From Paenibacillus thermotolerans (GTDB lineage Bacteria; Bacillota; Bacilli; Paenibacillales; YIM-B00363), in NCBI RefSeq assembly GCF_028745515.1, contig NZ_JAQZSG010000027.1:1-64000 (forward strand): DNA of 64,000 nucleotides, written 5' to 3'. The notes under the pieces were generated by a model that was not told where the DNA came from, searched no databases, and was given only the letters and a program-made list of their open reading frames with translations. This document shows, piece by piece, positions 1 through 8,575 of the stretch. The translations under genes were made by a program, and so were the position numbers. Numbering within the stretch: position 1 is the stretch's first letter; the number at the start of each line of letters is the position of its first letter.

Positions 1-35
1 TATGGAAATCCTTGTTAGTTAATTGGTCAGTCGTA

Positions 36-86
36 GAAAAAAAAGGGCTTTTCCGGAAACACCCATAGGGTTTTCGGAAAAGCTCT
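36..86 (-). terminator. Rho-independent terminator after the DUF1761 gene
   Basis: A 12-bp stem (positions 44-55 with 75-86, one G-U pair) is followed on the minus strand by a run of eight or more T (positions 36-43). It sits about 90 bases after the stop of the DUF1761 gene and points the same way. Confidence 0.85.
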
Positions 87-176
87 GACTTCTATAACCC
101 GATTTCCTGCAAAATGTAACGAATTCCCTCTACACCGTACCGGCGCTAGGCGAACCGCTCATGCTCGCTTTGCTTC

Positions 177-587
177 CTACATTGCACCAATGATCAGACC
201 TGCGAGAAGATACGAAACCAGATGATAGCCAATTGTGATGAGATAAAGACCTAAGGTCTTACTTTCAAATAAGAAGTTCATGCCTATTTTTAACGAAACG
301 CTGATCCCGATCAACAAACCGATGACAATTCCTGAAAGAAGGCTAGGTTCTTCTATCATCGATTGCAGCAAGGCCAAAAGAAACGCTCCGCCTAATGCGG
401 TCAGCGCCGTGAGTATATAGGTCAGCGGACTTCCACCGGACATATCCTCTTTCCTCAACCCCACTTGCTTCATCCACGCATTGCCGAACAAGACCGGCGA
501 ATACCATAAAAATCCGAGAACCATCGTTACTGCAGTTGCCGCAAGAACGGCAAAATAATTCACTTCCGCAAGATGTATCAAGGCCAT
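177..587 (-). CDS. DUF1761 family membrane protein
   Basis: A 136-residue integral membrane protein with four hydrophobic segments (about residues 9-30, 56-76, 84-102 and 112-134). The motif WYSPVLFGNAW after the first helix, a short charged loop and a small second half are typical of DUF1761 proteins. Their function is unknown. The ATG has AAGGG close upstream. It is transcribed alone and ends at a strong terminator. The family call is from memory of the pattern; no biochemical role can be given. Confidence 0.75.
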   Translation of the reverse strand: MALIHLAEVNYFAVLAATAVTMVLGFLWYSPVLFGNAWMKQVGLRKEDMSGGSPLTYILTALTALGGAFLLALLQSMIEEPSLLSGIVIGLLIGISVSLKIGMNFLFESKTLGLYLITIGYHLVSYLLAGLIIGAM

Positions 588-716
588 TATCCCTTCTAGA
601 AATAGTAGTTTACGTTATTTTTCCATGTAAACGCACTTTTGGCAAGTGGTTAGACTTTTCTATTTTTACAGCTCATAAAACCCACCAAAAAGGGAATTAT
701 TAACTCATTGACATAA

Positions 717-2237
717 ATGTACATGACGAGCGGGGTTGTTGTAGTGTCGGATGCAAATAAACAAAAAATCAGCTCCAGTGTTCCCCAATATGGCTTTTTT
801 GGGCACCCGAAAGGACTATTCACTCTCTTCTTTACAGAATTTTGGGAGCGATTTTCTTATTACGGCATGAGAGCCATTCTTGTTTTCTATATGTACTACG
901 AGGTGTCAAAAGGCGGATTGGGGCTGGACAAAACCATTTCTCTTGCCATTATGTCCATCTACGGATCGCTTGTATATATGTCCGGTATTATCGGCGGCTG
1001 GCTGGCCGACAGAATATTCGGCACTTCAAAAGCCGTATTTTACGGTGGAATTTTCATTATGCTCGGCCATATTGTTCTTGCAGTGCCTGGAAGTGTCGCC
1101 TTATTCTTTGTTTCCATGGCGCTAATTGTACTGGGCACTGGCTTGTTGAAGCCCAATGTATCGAGCATTGTAGGTGAAATTTACAGTGAAAAGGATAACC
1201 GACGCGACGGCGGATTCAGCATCTTCTATATGGGGATTAACCTTGGCGGATTTCTAGCGCCATTAGTCGTCGGAACCGTTGGCTTGCAATATAATTTCCA
1301 TTTGGGCTTCGGACTTGCGGCCGTCGGAATGTTTTTCGGATTAGCGGTTTTCATTCTTACCAAGAAAAAAAATCTTGGTCTGGCCGGCACCTTCGTTCCC
1401 AATCCTCTTTCACCGGCTGAGCAGGCAAAAGTATTTGCCCGAATTGGAATAGGTGTTGCTTTAGTAGGAGTCTTAATGGCAATTACGATTCCAATGGGGC
1501 TGCTAACATTCGATACCTTTATAGCCGTTGTGGGCGTTCTTGGATTTGTAATTCCAGCCCTCTATATACTTGTGATGTACCGAAGTCCTAAAACAACAGC
1601 GGTGGAACGTTCAAGACTTATCGCATATATTCCATTGTTTCTTGCCTCCGTAATGTTCTGGGCAATCCAAGAACAAGGATCGACCATCCTTGCCAATTTT
1701 GCAGATCAACGTACACAGTTAGACTTCGCGGGCATTCATATTTCTCCCGCCTGGTTTCAATCATTAAACCCATTATTCATTATCATACTTGCACCTGTAT
1801 TTGCTTGGATATGGGTGAAGCTCGGGGATCGTCAGCCGTCGATCCCGGCAAAATTTGCTTTAGCTTTGTTTTTCGCCGGGATATCCTTTCTTGTCATTCT
1901 ATTGCCGGCTTATTTGGGGGGAAGCAGCTCTTTGGTCAACCCATTATGGCTTGTCCTAAGCTATTTCGTTGTCGTAATTGGCGAATTGTGTTTATCTCCT
2001 GTCGGATTGTCTGCCACAACCAAATTAGCGCCTGCCGCCTTCTCCGCCCAAACGATGAGCCTATGGTTCTTATCTAGCGCAGCCGCTCAAGCCGTCAATG
2101 CGCAAATCGTTAAATTTTACTCACCGGAAACAGAAATGGTCTACTTCGGCGTCATTGGAGCGATATCACTCATCCTTGGATTCATTCTGCTTATGATTGC
2201 TCCAAAAATCCAGAATAAGATGCAGGGAATACGATGA
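717..2237 (+). CDS. POT/PTR2-family proton-dependent di/tripeptide transporter
   Basis: A 506-residue, 12-14 TM member of the proton-coupled oligopeptide transporter branch of the MFS, expected in the cytoplasmic membrane importing di- and tripeptides with protons. The family ExxERFxYYG signature is visible as EFWERFSYYG at about residues 41-50, followed by GGWLADRIFG, the usual loop 2-3 motif, and FSIFYMGINLGG further on. Length fits DtpT-like proteins. The start is uncertain: ATG at 717 and 723 lack a good ribosome site, whereas a GTG at 744 follows AGCGGGG. It is monocistronic, with the next gene convergent. Confidence 0.9.
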   Translation: MYMTSGVVVVSDANKQKISSSVPQYGFFGHPKGLFTLFFTEFWERFSYYGMRAILVFYMYYEVSKGGLGLDKTISLAIMSIYGSLVYMSGIIGGWLADRIFGTSKAVFYGGIFIMLGHIVLAVPGSVALFFVSMALIVLGTGLLKPNVSSIVGEIYSEKDNRRDGGFSIFYMGINLGGFLAPLVVGTVGLQYNFHLGFGLAAVGMFFGLAVFILTKKKNLGLAGTFVPNPLSPAEQAKVFARIGIGVALVGVLMAITIPMGLLTFDTFIAVVGVLGFVIPALYILVMYRSPKTTAVERSRLIAYIPLFLASVMFWAIQEQGSTILANFADQRTQLDFAGIHISPAWFQSLNPLFIIILAPVFAWIWVKLGDRQPSIPAKFALALFFAGISFLVILLPAYLGGSSSLVNPLWLVLSYFVVVIGELCLSPVGLSATTKLAPAAFSAQTMSLWFLSSAAAQAVNAQIVKFYSPETEMVYFGVIGAISLILGFILLMIAPKIQNKMQGIR

Positions 2238-2327
2238 AATACGGCTTCTACATATGACATCGAAAACGACACCTGTCCAATACCACTGCTTCCCGCTTTC
2301 CGGATTGGCAGCTCCCTGCTTCCGTTC

Positions 2328-2882
2328 TTACAAATGCGATTCTCTCCAAGCCTCATCCAGACGCTTCTTCTGCAGCAAATGGTGGCGATAGTGCATCTCG
2401 ATCAGTTGAAACCATTCGAGCGCGTTCAATCCGCCGAATCGCGGATGTGCAACTGTATTTCGGACAAGTGCCGCCGCCACCGCCGGTTCGACCTCAGCCA
2501 TCAGACGAACCGTGTGCCGCAGCCCATCCTCAAGTTGTTCCTTGCTTTCCGGTTGCGGCGGTGTGTATTGAGGGGATGGCGGAACCCGGATGCGATCCGG
2601 CGGAAAGCTTCCCGCGCTGAACAGCTCCTCACCTTGTATCGTCTTTCCCGCCGAAGCGACCTCCGGATTGCCGTCCGGCTCAAGGCATAGGGCAACGTTC
2701 CGTAAATGCATGAACTGTGCGGAACGAATGAGATGCATAAGCATTTGACCGAACGACCATTCGTCTTCCGCGGGTTTCCACAGCAACTGCTCAAGGCTGA
2801 TGCCTTTCAAATCACGAATATAGTTTTCGACCGTCTCCTCGAACTTGAGAAGCGTTTCCTTCGTATTCATTGCTGAATCCAA
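2328..2882 (-). CDS. DinB-family four-helix protein (metal-dependent hydrolase or thiol transferase fold)
   Basis: 184 residues matching the DinB/YfiT superfamily, a four-helix bundle that usually binds a divalent metal through three histidines. Visible here are the N-terminal helix with QMLMHLIRSA (first histidine) and the C-terminal EMHYRHHLLQ (second and third). Substrates of the family vary (bacillithiol S-transfer, other conjugations) and cannot be told from sequence. The gene lies 54 bases after the WYL regulator on the same strand, so the two probably form an operon, with the regulator first. Confidence 0.8.
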   Translation of the reverse strand: MDSAMNTKETLLKFEETVENYIRDLKGISLEQLLWKPAEDEWSFGQMLMHLIRSAQFMHLRNVALCLEPDGNPEVASAGKTIQGEELFSAGSFPPDRIRVPPSPQYTPPQPESKEQLEDGLRHTVRLMAEVEPAVAAALVRNTVAHPRFGGLNALEWFQLIEMHYRHHLLQKKRLDEAWRESHL

Positions 2883-2911
2883 CTCCTTATACTTAAGTTG
2901 CCTCCAGCATA

Positions 2912-2951
2912 CAACAACGCTACTGACATCAGTCTGTCAGTAGCGTTGTTG
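2912..2951. repeat. 17-bp perfect inverted repeat between the WYL regulator and the DinB gene
   Basis: Positions 2912-2928 and 2935-2951 are exact inverted copies around a 6-base loop. The right arm covers the last codons and stop of the regulator gene. On the plus strand the stem is followed by CATTTTTT, and no T-run follows on the coding (minus) strand. It could be an intercistronic hairpin, an operator for the regulator, or an antisense-direction terminator. Confidence 0.8.
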
Positions 2952-3884
2952 CATTTTTTCGATTTCTTCGCGCATTCTGTCCCGCAGCGATTCCGGCTCC
3001 AGTACCCGTACCGCCGCACCCCATCCGAGCGTCCATTGAAGCAGCTCCTCGATTCGTCGGACGCGGAACGTCGCCAGCCAGCCTTCCACCCCTAGCTCGA
3101 GTGACTCCATATAAAAGTTTTCCGCTTCCTGAACCCGGTCCGCGATGGCCGGGTCGACCAACATCCGGACAATCACGTTCCGATCGTCTGAAGGCCGGTG
3201 ATCCTGAAGCTGAAAGCCGGGAAGGACCTCGAACGTTTCTTCCAGTATGACGAGCTCGTTCATTCGGGAAAGCCGAAAGTGTCGAATGTCGCGCCTCAGT
3301 CTGCAGAACGCAACAAGCACCCACGCTCCCTGAGAAAAAACGAGCCCATAAGGATCGGCCGTGCGTTCGCTGTGACGATTTCCGTCCGGTTCCGGCAGGT
3401 TTTTTGAATAGCGGAAACGAATCCTTCGCTTCTCCAGAATGGCTTGGCGCAGCTGCTCGAACCATCCTTTTTCCCGCCCGCGCGTTCTCGCCGCTCTATC
3501 GTTCAGCAATCGGATCGCCGACCGTACACGGGCTGTCTCCTCGCGCACGTTCTCCGGTAAAATCGCCTCAATCTTTTCCTGTGAGCTGCGTGCACTCGAG
3601 CCGTACTTAGAATCTAGTCTCAGTTCTACGAAGTCTGCCCCGATTAGCAGCGCCACTGCTTCCTCCGCCGTGAAGCTTACCGGGGGCAGGAAGTAGCCGT
3701 CCATAATGGAATACCCTACGCCCGGCGCACCCGCCACCGGCACGCCCGCCTCGCTGAGCGCTTGCATGTCACGGTAAATGGTGCGGACACTCGTTTCGAA
3801 ACGGGCAGCCAAATCCTCGGCGCGCAGCACGCCTTTACGCTGCAACTCAATGACGATGCCCAGCATCCGTTCGGATTTGTTCAC
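2937..3884 (-). CDS. YafY/DeoR-type transcriptional regulator with HTH and WYL domains
   Basis: A 315-residue DNA-binding regulator. The first 60 residues form an HTH_11 winged helix (KSERMLGIVIELQRKG, then SVRTIYRDMQALSEAGVPV). The middle and C-terminal region is a WYL ligand-sensing domain (ADPYGLVFSQGAWVLVAFCR). The start chosen is the GTG at 3884, preceded by GGAAGAGGTGG; a longer frame to 3962 lacks such a site. It is upstream of and probably co-transcribed with the DinB gene. WYL regulators commonly sense nucleotides or other small ligands; the ligand is unknown here. Confidence 0.85.
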   Translation of the reverse strand: MNKSERMLGIVIELQRKGVLRAEDLAARFETSVRTIYRDMQALSEAGVPVAGAPGVGYSIMDGYFLPPVSFTAEEAVALLIGADFVELRLDSKYGSSARSSQEKIEAILPENVREETARVRSAIRLLNDRAARTRGREKGWFEQLRQAILEKRRIRFRYSKNLPEPDGNRHSERTADPYGLVFSQGAWVLVAFCRLRRDIRHFRLSRMNELVILEETFEVLPGFQLQDHRPSDDRNVIVRMLVDPAIADRVQEAENFYMESLELGVEGWLATFRVRRIEELLQWTLGWGAAVRVLEPESLRDRMREEIEKMQQRY

Positions 3885-3967
3885 TGCCACCTCTTCCTTT
3901 CTCCACGTGCAATCACAGAGCCGCAGCCTGACAGCGTTGAATTCATGATCATGAACTACCAAACCAA

Positions 3968-4345
3968 TTATTGATTCAGCAATTTATCCGGATTATATTT
4001 CGCCCCAAGCTTGTTTGCTATATAGGTTTCATAAATTTCCCGATCCACGGGGTCCTCTACGATGCACACCTCTATTTTCGTAACTTCATCCCTGTGATTC
4101 TTAATGGGCGAGACGTTATCTTCAAAATGCTTCTTGATCCGCTGCCGCAGTTTTCGAGCCTTGCCTACAAACAGCAATTCGTCCTTGCTGTTATAGAACA
4201 TGAAAATGCCGCCTTTTTCCCTAGTGATCTGGTGGAAATCCGTAAAGCCGTAGATGTGGCTCAATTCGGGAGCCTTTTGCTTATAGATGATTACTTCAGG
4301 CGTTGGGATGGTAATTGTTATCAAGTTTAACCACGTCCTCTTCAT
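3968..4345 (-). CDS. GIY-YIG nuclease-fold protein (UvrC-like N-terminal domain)
   Basis: 125 residues. The segment GGIFMFYN followed by LLFVGKARKLRQRIKKHF is the GIY-YIG core as found at the start of UvrC and in small stand-alone proteins of Bacillales (YurQ-like). The Y of the first motif is replaced by F (GIF), which also occurs in UvrC-like members. The downstream region EIYETYIANKLGAKYN would carry the metal-binding glutamate. No ribosome site is evident before the ATG, and a TTG at codon 8 is an alternative start. The biological role is unknown. Confidence 0.8.
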   Translation of the reverse strand: MKRTWLNLITITIPTPEVIIYKQKAPELSHIYGFTDFHQITREKGGIFMFYNSKDELLFVGKARKLRQRIKKHFEDNVSPIKNHRDEVTKIEVCIVEDPVDREIYETYIANKLGAKYNPDKLLNQ

Positions 4346-4402
4346 GTATAGGATTACATCGTAACATAGATGATCGTCATCGTCTCTTTAAGTATACATA
4401 AA

Positions 4403-5959
4403 TCACTGCAACTCAAAATGGCTCATCAACGCCAATGCCTCTTCATGATCAGGCTCAAGCTCCAATAATTTCCGAACATACCTCAATGCATCTTCGACTA
4501 ACTCTAACTCGAAACAACAAATGGCCAGGCAATAAAAAACGGTTGATACAACCTCATCTTGCTCTTGAGCTACTGACATTTCCAAATACCATTTGGAGTG
4601 TTCGTACATACCCATCTCAAACAGTACCAATCCGGCATCAAGCGCTAAATCATAACGCTGCTCCATGACGTAATACGACGACCACATCATCTGTATGCCT
4701 CTCAAAATGTCCTGCTTTTCTTCATCGGTTGCATCCGGTAATAGATTGGAGATCTGCTTCGTGTTCTGAATGAAAAATTCTGCATCATATCCGCCCAAAC
4801 GCCAAAAACTTAATATTTGCTGCAGTCCCATGCTATCTTGATTACGATCCACCCATTCCTTCAAACTAAAAAATTCGTCCGGACCAAAGCGTTCAATACA
4901 TCGACGATAAGCTAATCTAATATTGGGATAATCCATTGGTTTGTCCAAATTGAGAATACAGCCGACATTTATATTTTTATAATGATGCGGGGGGAATAAC
5001 GCCGCTGCTCCTCTTTGCTCATAGACATACCGAATTGCATGGTAGTTTGCCGTTAAAGAGAAACTTCCATGTAAGACCAACTCCGGCGGTTTCGCGAATT
5101 TCCAGTTATCCAGTAAGTGATCCCCTTTGTCTGCTGTTATCAATAGGAATCCCGCCTGAGATAACCGATTCAAACGCTCTAAACAACTTAATCCGGAGGC
5201 GGGAAATAAAATATGCGAGTCTTCTAGTTGTTCCTGATACATGGAAATGACATCACGGTAAGGATAGGTTTCTTGTTCGTACTCAGGCGCCCGGCGATAC
5301 TCGTATTGTAAAGTTATTTGCTTTAACCATTCTGATGGTTTGAGCGAATCATTGCGTTCGGGATATTCGAAATGAACATCTGCTTCATAAATTTGCCCGT
5401 CACCAATATAAATCAATTCTTGCGGAATGCTGTCAAAAAAGTAGTTGGCAACAATAATTAACGGTTGTTCTAACTCTCCTTCACTAATCGTTGTGCCCGA
5501 TACAACGAGGTTCAGTACGGTATCATGGACAGCATCAAATTGCGCAAAATCCAACAACCCCTCGGTAATATAAGATTGCAGAGCGGGATGTTTCTTCCAA
5601 GCTAATACATTGTTTATCGCGAGATCCGTCATGATGTACCGGAACGAAGGCAGCGATATCCCCGCGTAGTCTCTTAACTGGCACAACTCATGCAGCACAT
5701 GGTAAGCAAGACGTCCCGCTCCTGCTCCAAGCTCCACAATGAAAACAGGATCTTCGCGATCCCCCTTATCGGCCCGGTCTTGAAGAAACTCAAAGATCAT
5801 ATCTGCATATGCAGTAGCGATCATCGGATTACTCGTTATAAATTGAGGAACTTGGCCGTTTCTCCACGCCCTCGTTCCTTCCTCTTCATAATATTTTCGC
5901 TGGAAATCCCAAATAGGCGCTTCACTGAAGCGGTAACGTTGTTTATTATTACTTGTCAT
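4403..5959 (-). CDS. MidA/NDUFAF7-like SAM-dependent methyltransferase with C-terminal TPR repeats
   Basis: 518 residues from the ATG at 5959 (AGGA seven bases upstream); an in-frame TTG at 6049 would add 30 residues. The N-terminal half contains the SAM-binding motif VELGAGAGRLAYHVL, then MTDLAINN and VANYFFDSIP, an arrangement like MidA/NDUFAF7 (DUF185) methyltransferases, which methylate a protein arginine in the mitochondrial member. The last about 120 residues are helical, with TPR-like repeats (LALDAGLVLFEMGMYEHSKWYLE and ALRYVRKLLELEPDHEEAL), suggesting a peptide or protein substrate. A 45-codon gene lies directly upstream on the same strand and is a candidate partner or substrate. Confidence 0.7.
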   Translation of the reverse strand: MTSNNKQRYRFSEAPIWDFQRKYYEEEGTRAWRNGQVPQFITSNPMIATAYADMIFEFLQDRADKGDREDPVFIVELGAGAGRLAYHVLHELCQLRDYAGISLPSFRYIMTDLAINNVLAWKKHPALQSYITEGLLDFAQFDAVHDTVLNLVVSGTTISEGELEQPLIIVANYFFDSIPQELIYIGDGQIYEADVHFEYPERNDSLKPSEWLKQITLQYEYRRAPEYEQETYPYRDVISMYQEQLEDSHILFPASGLSCLERLNRLSQAGFLLITADKGDHLLDNWKFAKPPELVLHGSFSLTANYHAIRYVYEQRGAAALFPPHHYKNINVGCILNLDKPMDYPNIRLAYRRCIERFGPDEFFSLKEWVDRNQDSMGLQQILSFWRLGGYDAEFFIQNTKQISNLLPDATDEEKQDILRGIQMMWSSYYVMEQRYDLALDAGLVLFEMGMYEHSKWYLEMSVAQEQDEVVSTVFYCLAICCFELELVEDALRYVRKLLELEPDHEEALALMSHFELQ

Positions 5960-6072
5960 TAAACGATCCTGCTCTCTGGATAGTACTTTTTTCGATACGC
6001 ATTCCTTTTCTGTTATGAGATCTACACCATCTTTGTTTCCAAAGTACAAATCAACAATTTTTATGCCTATTT

Positions 6073-6210
6073 TCAGCTTGCACTAACATCTTGAAGTTCA
6101 TTCCAGAACCCTTGGTTCGAAAAAGGTAATCTTTCGTTGTAAAGAATTTCATCGAGTTTCTTGAACTCCGCTCCCTTGAATTCATTTTCTGTACGTTTGT
6201 ATCCTTTCAT
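6073..6210 (-). CDS. Small 45-residue protein upstream of the methyltransferase
   Basis: ATG at 6210 with a clear ribosome site (GAGGAGTGG, then TAAA before ATG) and 45 codons to a TGA. The product is charged in its N-terminal two thirds (MKGYKRTENEF, KKLDEILYNERLPF) and ends NELQDVSAS. It has no cysteines, no membrane segment and no family I recognise. The methyltransferase follows on the same strand after 23 bases (TTG start) or 113 bases (ATG start), so the two are likely co-transcribed. It may be a modified peptide precursor, a small partner protein or a leader. Confidence 0.6.
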   Translation of the reverse strand: MKGYKRTENEFKGAEFKKLDEILYNERLPFSNQGFWNELQDVSAS

Positions 6211-6275
6211 TTTACCACTCCTCGGTCTATAAGATATCGACCTTCTGCAATGGTTGATTCGGGCACAAGAAATGC

Positions 6276-6304
6276 TTGCGCAAGTCTGCTTTATCGAATA
6301 GAAT
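6276..6304 (+). promoter_or_regulatory. Putative sigma-A promoter of the TetR gene
   Basis: TTGCGC (6276-6281), a 17-base spacer and TAGAAT (6299-6304). The -10 hexamer lies inside the left arm of the operator at 6298-6329, so repressor binding would block polymerase. Confidence 0.55.
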
Positions 6305-6329
6305 ACTGAATAAACATTCAGTATTCTAT
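6298..6329. promoter_or_regulatory. Operator O1 for the TetR regulator
   Basis: A perfect 14-bp inverted repeat, ATAGAATACTGAAT / ATTCAGTATTCTAT, with a 4-base spacer, centred about 65 bases before the tetR-type start codon. The half-site ATTCAGTATT recurs at 7010-7019 in front of the efflux gene. This is typical TetR-family operator geometry. Confidence 0.75.
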
Positions 6330-6377
6330 GATCGATTTTCCCTCAAATCTACCCAGCCGGAAAGTGGTGAAGCATAG

Positions 6378-6977
6378 TTGAATAAAAAGAAACAGCAAAC
6401 CGAGCAGACGAAAAAGAAGATAGCCGACGCATCCCGAGCTTTGTTCGTGCAAAAAGGCTACAAGGCCACGTCGATTGAAGATATCGTGAAAGCAACCGGC
6501 TGCAGCGGCGGCAACATTTATTATCATTTCAAGAGCAAAGAAGGGCTTTTTTTATATTTAATTGAAGAATGGAACCGGGAATGGGAAGATACATGGCTGG
6601 CAAAGGAACCGCTCTATTCGACTACCAAAGATAAATTGTACGGCATGGCTGAGCATTTGGCTCTTGATCAATTCAATCACCCGCTAACCAAGGCCGTTGA
6701 CGAGTTTTTTAATAATTCGGAGAAAGCTTCCGAGGTGGAAGAACGTATTAATGAGATGATCCAAGGTTATCTTAACTTTAACCAACAGCTGCTGCAGAAA
6801 GGGATCGACAACGGCGAGTTTGAAATCATGAATGTATCCGGACTAGCCCTGATCTTAGACAGTTTGCTGTATGGTTTAAGTCAACACTCTCGAAGAATGA
6901 AACGAGAAGAAGCGCTGGCGGCTTATAAGTTAGCTATGGATGTGTTTTTACACGGTATAGCCAATCCGGCCCACTAG
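6378..6977 (+). CDS. TetR/AcrR-family transcriptional regulator
   Basis: 199 residues starting at a TTG preceded by GGTGAAG. The N-terminal helix-turn-helix reads KKKIADASRALFVQKGYK and then IEDIVKATGCSGGNIYYHFKSKEGL, a textbook TetR DNA-binding domain (residues 8-55). The rest is the all-helical ligand-binding and dimerisation domain, with no specific ligand predictable. It sits 75 bases before an efflux pump, with matching operator sequences before both genes. It is probably an autoregulated repressor induced by a substrate of the pump. Confidence 0.9.
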   Translation: MNKKKQQTEQTKKKIADASRALFVQKGYKATSIEDIVKATGCSGGNIYYHFKSKEGLFLYLIEEWNREWEDTWLAKEPLYSTTKDKLYGMAEHLALDQFNHPLTKAVDEFFNNSEKASEVEERINEMIQGYLNFNQQLLQKGIDNGEFEIMNVSGLALILDSLLYGLSQHSRRMKREEALAAYKLAMDVFLHGIANPAH

Positions 6978-6997
6978 CCGCTTTTTTTACGCCATTA

Positions 6998-7020
6998 TCT
7001 AGAATGAATATTCAGTATTA
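6998..7020. promoter_or_regulatory. Operator O2 in front of the efflux gene
   Basis: TAGAATGAAT / ATTCAGTATTA repeats the right half-site of O1 exactly over ten bases (7010-7019). The left half-site is a degenerate version two bases shorter. It is located 33 bases before the MFS start codon. Confidence 0.6.
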
Positions 7021-7052
7021 GCATGTATGCTTATGATTTGGAGGAATACAGA

Positions 7053-8261
7053 ATGGCGTTATTATTAAAAAAGCGCGGTGCCGTGCTGCTCCTAATGCTT
7101 AATCTATTTCTAGTCTTTACTGGGATCGGCCTGATCATCCCGATTTTGCCTAAATTCATGGAGGATCTGGGCATTTCGGGGAGTACTGTCGGCTTGCTGG
7201 TTGCAGCCTTTTCGTTGACTCAGCTTCTTTTTTCGCCGCTAGCCGGCCGCTTGGCTGATTCATTCGGAAGAAAACGGATCATTGTCATCGGCATGATCGT
7301 GTTTGCCTTGTCGGAAGGGCTGTTCGGGATTTCAGATGACGCGGTGCTGTTGTTTGTATCACGACTGCTCGGCGGCATAAGTGCCGCGCTCATCATGCCG
7401 GCTGTTATGGCTTACGCAGCGGACGTCACGACCAAAGAAGAACGCGCTGCCGGAATGGGCTATATTAACGCGGCCATTACAACAGGCTTTATTATCGGGC
7501 CTGGCATTGGCGGATATATCGCCGAATTCGGCATACGCGTACCCTTTTATAGCGCTGCAGTTGCGGGGATTATAGCAGCCTGCATTACTTTGTTTATCCT
7601 GCAGGAGTCACTGCCGGCAGAAGAAGTGTCATCAGAGCTGCCATCCTATGCGGAACCACGGGGCGGTCTTCTTTCACAATTGATGCACTCCTATCGCGAG
7701 CCCTACTTTTTAAGCCTGATTATCGTATTTGTCATGTCTTTCGGACTGGCTAATTTTGAAACGGTCTTTGGACTGTTCGTCGATCATAAATTCGGGTTTA
7801 CTCCTAAAGATATTGCCTTTATCATTACGTTCGGCTCCATTTCCGGTGCTGTTGTCCAAGTTACAGCCTTTAGCTGGATTCTGAACCGTTTTGGCGAAAA
7901 ACGCGTCATCTCGATTTGCCTTCTATTTGCCGGCGTATTTATACTTCTGACGCTGTTCGTTCACAAATACTGGCTCATTTTTGCCGTTACCTTTATTGTC
8001 TTTCTGGCAATCGATATTTTGCGTCCGGCCATCAGTACCCAAATGTCGATGCTGGCTAAGGACCAGCAAGGCTACGTTGCCGGCCTTAACTCGGCCTTTA
8101 CCAGTCTCGGCAATATTGCCGGACCTGCCATAGCCGGATTTTTGTTCGATGTGGATATCAACTATCCTTACACGCTCGCATGTATTATTCTGCTCATCAG
8201 TTTCGGCTTATCACTACGAGTGGGAAAACGTAAGCTGCAGGATTCCGCTACGGCATTCTAA
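7053..8261 (+). CDS. NorA/Bmr-like MFS multidrug efflux transporter (DHA1)
   Basis: 402 residues and 12 predicted TM helices. The start chosen is the ATG at 7053, eight bases after GGAGG; the upstream ATG at 7023 has no ribosome site. Motif A (GRLADSFGRKRI, about residues 60-71) and motif C in TM5 (GFIIGPGIGGYIAEFG) mark a drug:proton antiporter. The early segment GIGLIIPILPKFMEDLGISGS closely resembles NorA and Bmr. The exported compound is unknown. It forms an operon or regulon with the adjacent TetR gene. Confidence 0.9.
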   Translation: MALLLKKRGAVLLLMLNLFLVFTGIGLIIPILPKFMEDLGISGSTVGLLVAAFSLTQLLFSPLAGRLADSFGRKRIIVIGMIVFALSEGLFGISDDAVLLFVSRLLGGISAALIMPAVMAYAADVTTKEERAAGMGYINAAITTGFIIGPGIGGYIAEFGIRVPFYSAAVAGIIAACITLFILQESLPAEEVSSELPSYAEPRGGLLSQLMHSYREPYFLSLIIVFVMSFGLANFETVFGLFVDHKFGFTPKDIAFIITFGSISGAVVQVTAFSWILNRFGEKRVISICLLFAGVFILLTLFVHKYWLIFAVTFIVFLAIDILRPAISTQMSMLAKDQQGYVAGLNSAFTSLGNIAGPAIAGFLFDVDINYPYTLACIILLISFGLSLRVGKRKLQDSATAF

Positions 8262-8575
8262 CAATTCAAAGGTTCTGTTCTACGGATCGGGAGCTCATTG
8301 ATATCATTCAAGAAAAATGGCTTCCGGTTCCCCTCACTATTGAGTCTCCCTTGAAGAATCAAGCACCAGAACTCGACTCAGTTTGGTCAACTGCTGATTA
8401 CCAAGGTTAGTATCCACTACCCAATGCTTATCAACTAGGGTAACTCTCCTCACATAAATTCAGGAAAGACTAAATAAATTCGCCGTTACTTGTGAAAAGG
8501 TTTTCCGCGCTATCTGTAACGGCAAGTTTAAAGCCCCTCATAATTAATAAGAGGGGCCTTTGGCTTTAGGTTTCA
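8262..8575. other. Gene-free junction between the efflux gene and the AT-rich island
   Basis: No convincing gene. One plus-strand frame is open for 47 codons (from about 8272 to the TAG at about 8410) without a start codon and could be the tail of a decayed gene; I do not recognise it. The right part holds an inverted repeat (GCCGTTAC near 8481 with GTAACGGC near 8515) and the terminator at about 8533-8565. Confidence 0.5.
8533..8565 (-). terminator. Terminator of the ATPase/zinc-ribbon unit, possibly bidirectional
   Basis: GCCCCTC and GAGGGGC pair around an AT-rich loop, with TTTAAA following on the minus strand and CTTTGGCTTT on the plus strand. It lies just after the zinc-ribbon stop codon. 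Confidence 0.6.

Noticed and set aside
8272-8410. 47-codon open stretch after the efflux gene
   Set aside because: No start codon or ribosome site and no recognisable domain; could be decayed coding DNA but unsupported.
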